NCBI GenBank assembly: GCA_002298885.1
Contig: DBMK01000019.1
Coordinates: 650-11,871 of the forward strand
Direction of reading: 5' to 3'
Source: Anaerolineaceae bacterium UBA700
Lineage (GTDB): Bacteria > Chloroflexota > Anaerolineae > Anaerolineales > Anaerolineaceae
DNA length: 11,222 nt
Shown here: positions 6,564 through 11,222 of the stretch, piece by piece
Position numbering within the stretch: position 1 is the stretch's first letter
Layout: every line of letters starts with the position of its first letter
The notes under the pieces: model-generated
Seen by the model: the letters and a program-made list of their open reading frames with translations, nothing else
Databases searched by the model: none
Told to the model about the DNA's origin: nothing
Position numbers and translations under genes: made by a program

Positions 6564-7151
6564 ATGACTCAAAAAGCCGAGGCCACCCGCGCCCAAATCG
6601 TCCAGTCCGCTTACCGCCTGTTCCTGGAAAACGGCTATTCCGCCACGTCCATGCGCGACATCGTCGGCGCCAGCGGGATTACCATGGGCGGGATCTACAA
6701 CCATTTTGCCAACAAGGAAGAAATTTTCAACGCTGTCTTCCTGCAAAACCATCCTTTCCGGCGTGTGCTGCCTTCCATGGCCCAGGCCGAAGGGGATACC
6801 CTTGAGGCGCTAGTGCGGGACGTCGCCCGGCGCATGCTCAAAGCATTGGGCGATTCGCCGGACGTACTGAAGCTCATGTTCATCGAGATCGTCGAATTCC
6901 AGGGATGTCATATGACCCAATCCTTTGGTGAGGGCTCCCCCGGAGGCGTTTTGGAGCTGGTCAATCGATTTTTAGCCTTCCACGACCAGATCCGCCCCAT
7001 CCCGCCGTTTACCCTGGCGCGCTCCTTCATCGGATTGTTCTTCTCTTTCTTCGTAACCGGCATGTTTCTGCCGCAGCAGTTCTTGAATCCGGAAAAAGAT
7101 TTCGACCTGTTCGTCGAGATTTACCTTAACGGCATCCTGGAGCCAAAATGA
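6564..7151 (+). CDS. TetR/AcrR-family transcriptional repressor
   Basis: A 195-residue one-component regulator, typical TetR length. The N-terminal DNA-binding domain spans about residues 5-55, with helix-turn-helix TSMRDIVGASGITMGGIYNHF-type sequence at 28-48, including the conserved Gly-x-Tyr-x-HF recognition-helix end and the following NKEEIF. The C-terminal part (60-195) is a divergent ligand-binding helical domain, so the effector cannot be read from sequence. The start at 6564 is the only suitable ATG; the AAGAAAGG at 6543-6550 is 13 nt upstream, a long spacing that suggests modest translation. The stop overlaps the next gene's start (ATGA, 7148-7151), implying translational coupling. 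It probably binds the palindrome at 6506-6541 and represses both itself and the downstream phosphotransferase until a small molecule is bound. Confidence 0.93.
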   Translation: MTQKAEATRAQIVQSAYRLFLENGYSATSMRDIVGASGITMGGIYNHFANKEEIFNAVFLQNHPFRRVLPSMAQAEGDTLEALVRDVARRMLKALGDSPDVLKLMFIEIVEFQGCHMTQSFGEGSPGGVLELVNRFLAFHDQIRPIPPFTLARSFIGLFFSFFVTGMFLPQQFLNPEKDFDLFVEIYLNGILEPK

Positions 7152-9868
7152 CCCAATACGATCCATCGACCTATATCCTTCCATTCAATACGCCAGGGAT
7201 CACCCTGGAAGATGCCGGAGGCAAGGGCGCCAACCTGGCCCGCCTGGCCAGCGCCGGTTACCCGGTGCCGGGCGGCTTCCTGATCACCACCGCTGCCTAT
7301 CGCGCCTTTGCCGACTGCAACGGGCTGGAGGAACGCATTCAGGCCGCGCTGGCGGCCCACCGGCTGGACGAACCGGCCGGGTTGGAGCGCGCTTCGGCTG
7401 AAATCCGTGCCTTGTTCGCTGCGGGAACCATGCCGCCGGAGCTGGCCGCCCCGATCTGCCAGGCATATCGCGCCATCCAGTCGCCGCCGGTGGCCGTGCG
7501 CTCCTCGGCTACAGCCGAGGACCTGCCAGACCTTTCCTTTGCCGGACAGCAGGATACCTATCTTAACATCAAAGGGGAAGCGCCCTTGTTGAAAGCGGTG
7601 ATCGACTGCTGGGCCAGCCTGTGGACCGGGCGCGCCATCGGTTACCGGGCGCGCCAGGGTATCTCACAAAGCGGGTTATCTCTGGCGGTGGCGGTGCAGC
7701 AGATGGTGCAGAGCGAGGTATCCGGAGTGCTTTTCACCGCCAACCCTCTCACCGGCCTGCGCAGCGAGACGGTCATTGACGCCACGTTTGGGCTGGGCGA
7801 GGCGCTGGTATCCGGGCAGGTAGAGCCCGACCAGTACATGGTGGACACGGCGCACGACCGCATCGTGCACAAGACCCTGGGCGCCAAAGCGCTGGCCATC
7901 CGCTCGAATGCCGACGGCGGGGTGCTGGCTACCCAGGAATCCGCCGCCGGCCTTCAGGCTCTGCCGGACGAACAGATCCTGGCGCTGGCGCAGCTTGGGC
8001 AGCGCGTGGCGGCGGAATACGGCGCCCCGCAGGATATCGAATGGGCCTGGGCCGTCGGCAGCCTGTACCTGCTGCAGTCTCGGGCGATCACGTCGCTATT
8101 CCCCATCCCCGAAGGCCTCTCCGCCGAGCCGTTGGATGTGCTGTTCTCGTTTGGGGCGGTCCAGGGCATGCTCGACCCGGTTACGCCGCTCGGGCGGGAC
8201 GTGTTCCGCCAGGTCGGCGCCACCGGCGCGAGGCTGTTTGGCTATCATTTCACACCCGAGACCCTCACCGTCATGCACACCGCCGGCGAGCGCTTGTGGG
8301 TCAAGATCACGACCCTGGTGCGCAACTCCACCGGGCGCAGCGCTATCCGCTATGCCCTTTCTGTGGTTGAGCCGAGCGTAGGTCAGGCGCTGGATTCGAT
8401 TTGGAACGATCCCCGCTTGCTGCCCGGAAAAACCGGCATCAGTTGGGCCGGGCGGCGCCGGTTGCTGCGTTTTGTGCCCCGCCTGGGCTTCAACGTGCTG
8501 CTCAACCTGCTGGCACCGGAGAGCCGGCGCAGAATGATCGTCGAGGGGGGCGAACGCACCCTGGCCGAGGTTCAGGCGCGCTGTGCAGCCATAACCGGCG
8601 ACCGGCGCTCGAAGCTGCTGCAGCGCGCCAGCCAGATCCCGGACCTGGCGCTGCGCGAGCTGGCAGACAGATTCATTCTGTTTGTATCCGGCGTCGCCAG
8701 CGGCATGGCGCCCTTCAATCTGCTCAACCAGCTTTCCAAGCAGCTTCCGAAGTCACAGAACGGCAGCGGCCCCGGCTGGAATGACCTGGCCCTGGAGGTG
8801 ACCCGCGGCCTGCCGCACAACCCGACCACCGAGATGGACCTGCTGCTCTGGGAAACGGCCTGCCAGATCCGCCGCGACCCGGCCTCGGCACAGGCGTTCC
8901 AAACGCTTGCCGTCCCCGAGCTGGCGGTCCGCTTCAAGGCCGGGAGCCTTCCGCCCGTTGCCCAGGGAGCCATTCAACGTTTCATGGACCGCTACGGCGA
9001 GCGCGGACTGGCGGAGATCGACCTGGGCCGCCCGCGCTGGCGCGAGGACCCCACTCACATCCTGCAGGTGCTCGGCAGCTACCTTCAAATTGAAGACGCC
9101 GACCTGGCGCCGGATGCTGTCTTCCGGCACGGTGCCGAACGCGCCGGGCAGGCCATCGACGAGCTGGCGAAAGGCTTGCGCAAGACCCGCTTTGGCTGGT
9201 TCAAGGCCCGCCTGGCGCGCCTGGCAGCCAGCCGGGTGCGCGCCCTGCTGGGCATGCGCGAAGCGCCCAAGTTCTTCGCCGTGCGCCTGTTCGGCCTGGA
9301 GCGCCGCGAGATGCTGGCGAGCGGGCAGGAGTTCTACGAGGCCGGCGAGCTTGATCATGCCGACGACCTGCTCTACCTGACCCACGCCGAGCTGCGCGCC
9401 CTGGCCCGCGACGAGCTTGCCGGTTACCGGGAACTTATTTCCACCCGGCGGGCGGCCTACAACCGCGAGCTGCTGCGCCGCCAGATCCCGCGCCTGCTCT
9501 TGAGCGACGGGCGCGCCTTCTACGAGGGCATGATCGGGGAGGATAAGGACGGCGGGCTCACCGGCGCACCGGTCTCACCGGGTGTGGTGGAGGGGACGGT
9601 GCACGTCATCCTCGACCCACGCGGCGCCCAGCTCCTGCCGGGCGAGATCATGGTCTGCCCCGGCACCGACCCTTCCTGGACGCCGCTCTTCCTGGCGGCG
9701 GGCGGCCTGGTGATGGAGGTGGGCGGGATGATGACTCACGGGGCCGTGGTGGCGCGTGAATATGGCATCCCGGCCGTGGTTGGCGTGCACGAGGCCACCA
9801 CCCGCCTCCAGACCGGCCAGCGCATCCGTTTGGACGGGTCAAGTGGAAAAATCACGTTGGTGGAGTAA
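7148..9868 (+). CDS. PEP-synthase-like / rifampicin-phosphotransferase-like enzyme
   Basis: A 906-residue cytoplasmic enzyme with the three-part layout of rifampicin phosphotransferase (Rph, ~867 aa). The ATP-grasp/PEP-synthase N-terminal domain is about 15-315: GGKGANL with Lys26, VRSSATAEDLPDLSFAGQQ at 117-135, SGVLFTANP at 192-200, DIEW…LLQSR ending near 312. A central acceptor-binding region spans about 325-800, with AVQGMLDPVTPLGRD and RYGERG (615-620) plus EIDLGRPRW. The C-terminal swivelling phosphohistidine domain carries GGMMTHGAVVARE, with catalytic His864. The PEP-utilising TIM-barrel C-domain of true PEP synthase is absent, so pyruvate-to-PEP conversion is unlikely. In Rph, ATP's beta-phosphate passes via His to rifampicin, giving AMP and Pi. 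The real acceptor here is unknown and need not be rifamycin. Co-translated with the TetR gene. Family is firm, substrate is inference. Confidence 0.88.
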   Translation: MTQYDPSTYILPFNTPGITLEDAGGKGANLARLASAGYPVPGGFLITTAAYRAFADCNGLEERIQAALAAHRLDEPAGLERASAEIRALFAAGTMPPELAAPICQAYRAIQSPPVAVRSSATAEDLPDLSFAGQQDTYLNIKGEAPLLKAVIDCWASLWTGRAIGYRARQGISQSGLSLAVAVQQMVQSEVSGVLFTANPLTGLRSETVIDATFGLGEALVSGQVEPDQYMVDTAHDRIVHKTLGAKALAIRSNADGGVLATQESAAGLQALPDEQILALAQLGQRVAAEYGAPQDIEWAWAVGSLYLLQSRAITSLFPIPEGLSAEPLDVLFSFGAVQGMLDPVTPLGRDVFRQVGATGARLFGYHFTPETLTVMHTAGERLWVKITTLVRNSTGRSAIRYALSVVEPSVGQALDSIWNDPRLLPGKTGISWAGRRRLLRFVPRLGFNVLLNLLAPESRRRMIVEGGERTLAEVQARCAAITGDRRSKLLQRASQIPDLALRELADRFILFVSGVASGMAPFNLLNQLSKQLPKSQNGSGPGWNDLALEVTRGLPHNPTTEMDLLLWETACQIRRDPASAQAFQTLAVPELAVRFKAGSLPPVAQGAIQRFMDRYGERGLAEIDLGRPRWREDPTHILQVLGSYLQIEDADLAPDAVFRHGAERAGQAIDELAKGLRKTRFGWFKARLARLAASRVRALLGMREAPKFFAVRLFGLERREMLASGQEFYEAGELDHADDLLYLTHAELRALARDELAGYRELISTRRAAYNRELLRRQIPRLLLSDGRAFYEGMIGEDKDGGLTGAPVSPGVVEGTVHVILDPRGAQLLPGEIMVCPGTDPSWTPLFLAAGGLVMEVGGMMTHGAVVAREYGIPAVVGVHEATTRLQTGQRIRLDGSSGKITLVE

Positions 9869-10546
9869 CTTCTCTTTAAAAAATGCCAATGTGCGGTTCC
9901 AGGCGTCGGCGGAGGCCTCGGGGTTATACGTGGCCGGGTTGGTGTCGTTGAAAAACGAATGCCGGGCGCCGGGATAGATTTTGATGTCGTGGGGGATATT
10001 GCAGCCGTCCAAGAATTCATCCAGCTTGCGCGCCTGGGGCGTGGTGAAATCCGGGTCGGGGTACGAGCCAACCACCGGGCACAGCCGCCGGGCGGCCTCC
10101 AGCGGGCGCGGAATGGAGCCGTAGAACGGGGCGATCACCTTCAGCCGCGAGTCGGTGCAGGCCCAGGCGATGGCAAACCCGCCGCCCAGGCAGAAGCCGA
10201 TCGCCCCCACTCGCTGCGGATCGACGAAGGGCTGGGCGGCGAAATAGTCAAGGCTGGCCTTCAGGTCCTTGATCGCCCCGTGGTGCAGCGAATTGAGCAG
10301 CATCCCGCTCATGAAGCGGGCCATGCACACGGCGCGGTTGCGCCCGGCGAACAGGTCTACCCCCAGGGCGGCGTAGCCCTCGTTGGCAAACCGCACGGTG
10401 ATGTCCTTGATATTCTTGTTCAGGCCAAATATCTCGTGGATGACGACCACACCCGGGAACGGCCCGGCCCCCTCCGGCCGCGCCAGGTACCCCGCAAGTG
10501 TCGTGCTGCCGGATGGGAAGGAAATATTGCTGGTTTGGATGGGCAT
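9839..10546 (-). CDS. Dienelactone hydrolase family protein
   Basis: A 235-residue alpha/beta-hydrolase of the dienelactone hydrolase (DLH) family, normal length for the family. Nucleophile Cys119 lies in GFCLGGG (117-123), the general His is 196 in PGARHSFFND, and an Asp in GSYPDPDF (164 or 166) completes the triad. Glu38 in HEIFGL corresponds to the DLH glutamate that activates the Cys. The classical reaction is hydrolysis of dienelactone to maleylacetate in chloroaromatic breakdown, but most genomic members have other or unknown ester/lactone substrates. No aromatic-pathway genes are here, so the substrate is open. There is no signal peptide. It starts 12 bp after the stop of the DUF2269-like gene, with AAAGG about 8 nt before ATG 10546, so the two form an operon. 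Its 3' end overlaps the convergent PEP-synthase-like gene by 30 bp (9839-9868). Confidence 0.93.
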   Translation of the reverse strand: MPIQTSNISFPSGSTTLAGYLARPEGAGPFPGVVVIHEIFGLNKNIKDITVRFANEGYAALGVDLFAGRNRAVCMARFMSGMLLNSLHHGAIKDLKASLDYFAAQPFVDPQRVGAIGFCLGGGFAIAWACTDSRLKVIAPFYGSIPRPLEAARRLCPVVGSYPDPDFTTPQARKLDEFLDGCNIPHDIKIYPGARHSFFNDTNPATYNPEASADAWNRTLAFFKEKLLHQRDFST

Positions 10547-10558
10547 GGATGCACCTTT

Positions 10559-11053
10559 CTAAAACGGCTTGAGAACCATCAAAGCAATGATAATGGCGAC
10601 CACGGCACCTTCGTACAAATGGGCGGCGCGTACCACCGGATCGCGAAAGGAGGCGTCGAGCTCAGGGGTGATCCTTTCTTTAAGGACCGAATCTTTATAG
10701 GCGGCCTCAAAAACTTTACCCCGGGGGACGAAAATGAAACGGATGACGGGCATGATAGTCAGGAACAGCACGAACGATACGAGCACCCAGTTCGACGCCC
10801 CGCCTTGCAGGAAACCCAGGATCGGCCAGCCTGCAGCCAGGGCAGTCACCAGGCCGACGATGAGGACGGCGGCAGACCCTGGAATCACCATCCGGCGCTC
10901 GAAGATTTCACTGAGCCCCAGGAGGGAAGTGACTTCGCGGATGTCCTTGCTTTTCCCGGCCTTATCCAATGTCACAGCCCGCCCAATAAGGCCTGCGATC
11001 ATCCATATTGCAGTGAGTATGTGGATTAGTTTGAGGATGAGAGCAAAGTTCAT
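10559..11053 (-). CDS. DUF2269-like small integral membrane protein
   Basis: A 164-residue protein with four predicted membrane helices, roughly residues 4-24, 56-76, 88-108 and 143-161. Helix 1 contains LKLIHILTAIWMIAGLIG and helix 2 is preceded by the charged stretch FERRMVIPGS, features I associate with the DUF2269 family; function unknown. A hydrophilic loop of about 35 residues (110-143) joins helices 3 and 4. The ATG at 11053 is supported by a strong Shine-Dalgarno (GGAGGG at 11063-11058, about 4 nt spacing). It is the first gene of a minus-strand pair with the dienelactone hydrolase, 12 bp downstream. Nothing in the sequence links the two biochemically. The family assignment is from pattern memory and should be verified by profile search. 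Confidence 0.8.
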   Translation of the reverse strand: MNFALILKLIHILTAIWMIAGLIGRAVTLDKAGKSKDIREVTSLLGLSEIFERRMVIPGSAAVLIVGLVTALAAGWPILGFLQGGASNWVLVSFVLFLTIMPVIRFIFVPRGKVFEAAYKDSVLKERITPELDASFRDPVVRAAHLYEGAVVAIIIALMVLKPF

Positions 11054-11098
11054 CTGTCCCTCCAGTTAATCATATAATTTGGATTATATTTATCATTT

Positions 11099-11127
11099 AT
11101 TATACAAGATTACAGGTGGCTGGGCAA
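11099..11127 (-). promoter_or_regulatory. Promoter of the DUF2269–hydrolase operon
   Basis: On the minus strand TTGCCC (11127-11122, 4/6) is followed after 17 bp by TATAAT (11104-11099, 6/6). A second TATAAT lies at 11088-11083 without a good -35. Between it and the gene is a small dyad, ATATAAT-TTGG-ATTATAT (11072-11089), which could be an operator or simply reflect AT-richness. The predicted leader is about 40 nt. Confidence 0.5.
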
Positions 11128-11190
11128 AGAATTATTGGGTTTTTTGGGGAGGAGGGGGTTTGTAAGTATTTAAGTAAGGACAAATTTAAG

Positions 11191-11222
11191 CCAAAATCAG
11201 CCTCACCCCCAGCCCCCTCTCC
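11191..11222. repeat. Half-copy of the intergenic CCTCACCCCC repeat, cut by window edge
   Basis: CCAAAATCAG followed by CCTCACCCCC and AGCCCCCTCTCC matches CCAAAACCTGA, CCTCACCCCC and CGACCCCCTCTCC at 6290-6323, with a few substitutions and small indels. It is therefore a second member of the same repeat family, entering from the right edge. The stretch 11128-11190 before it is G/T-rich, and I see no gene or site in it. Confidence 0.65.

Noticed and set aside
9959..11029. A 356-codon plus-strand open frame across the hydrolase and DUF2269-like genes
   Set aside because: It is antisense to two genes with clear family motifs and good ribosome sites; its translation is charged and low-complexity with no recognisable domain. 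High GC makes long antisense frames common.

Overview
The window is about 60% GC, densely coded and has short AT-rich promoter regions. It carries several families of intergenic palindromic repeats. Gene content (methylcitrate cycle, a TetR-controlled PEP-synthase-like enzyme, a multi-pass GT-C-like membrane protein) and the 'CCTCACCCCC…CCCCTCTCC' style repeats fit a free-living heterotroph. I lean towards Chloroflexota (Anaerolineae-like), but this is an impression, not a demonstrated assignment. No rRNA, tRNA, CRISPR array, transposase or phage gene was seen.

Region 1 (1-3159, minus strand) is a propionate-degrading prpB-prpC-prpD operon: methylisocitrate lyase, 2-methylcitrate synthase and 2-methylcitrate dehydratase. 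prpD is cut off by the left window edge. A near-consensus minus-strand promoter (TTGACA-17-TATTAT, 3159-3131) precedes it, with a roughly 150-nt leader that contains an imperfect inverted repeat. Together the three enzymes cover condensation of propionyl-CoA with oxaloacetate, dehydration, and cleavage to pyruvate plus succinate. The hydratase step would be supplied by an aconitase elsewhere.

Region 2 (3207-6272, plus strand) is divergent from prp. It has a 682-residue polytopic membrane protein of GT-C glycosyltransferase-like appearance. A long, nearly perfect palindrome follows (5359-5414). Next is an Fpg/Nei-fold protein that keeps the zinc finger but has lost the N-terminal catalytic proline and other key glycosylase residues.

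Region 3 (6273-9868, plus strand) opens with a 139-bp inverted-repeat element (6298-6436), part of which reappears at the right window edge. It is followed by a consensus -35, a 16-bp perfect inverted repeat placed as an operator, a TetR-family repressor gene, and a gene overlapping it by ATGA. That gene encodes a 906-residue PEP-synthase-like enzyme with the architecture and His-loop of rifampicin phosphotransferase. This looks like a self-contained, repressor-controlled ATP-dependent phosphotransferase cassette and is the most system-like part of the window.

Region 4 (9839-11127, minus strand) is a two-gene operon: a DUF2269-like small membrane protein followed by a dienelactone-hydrolase-family enzyme, with a promoter at 11127-11099. 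The hydrolase gene runs tail-to-tail into the PEP-synthase-like gene and overlaps it by 30 bp.
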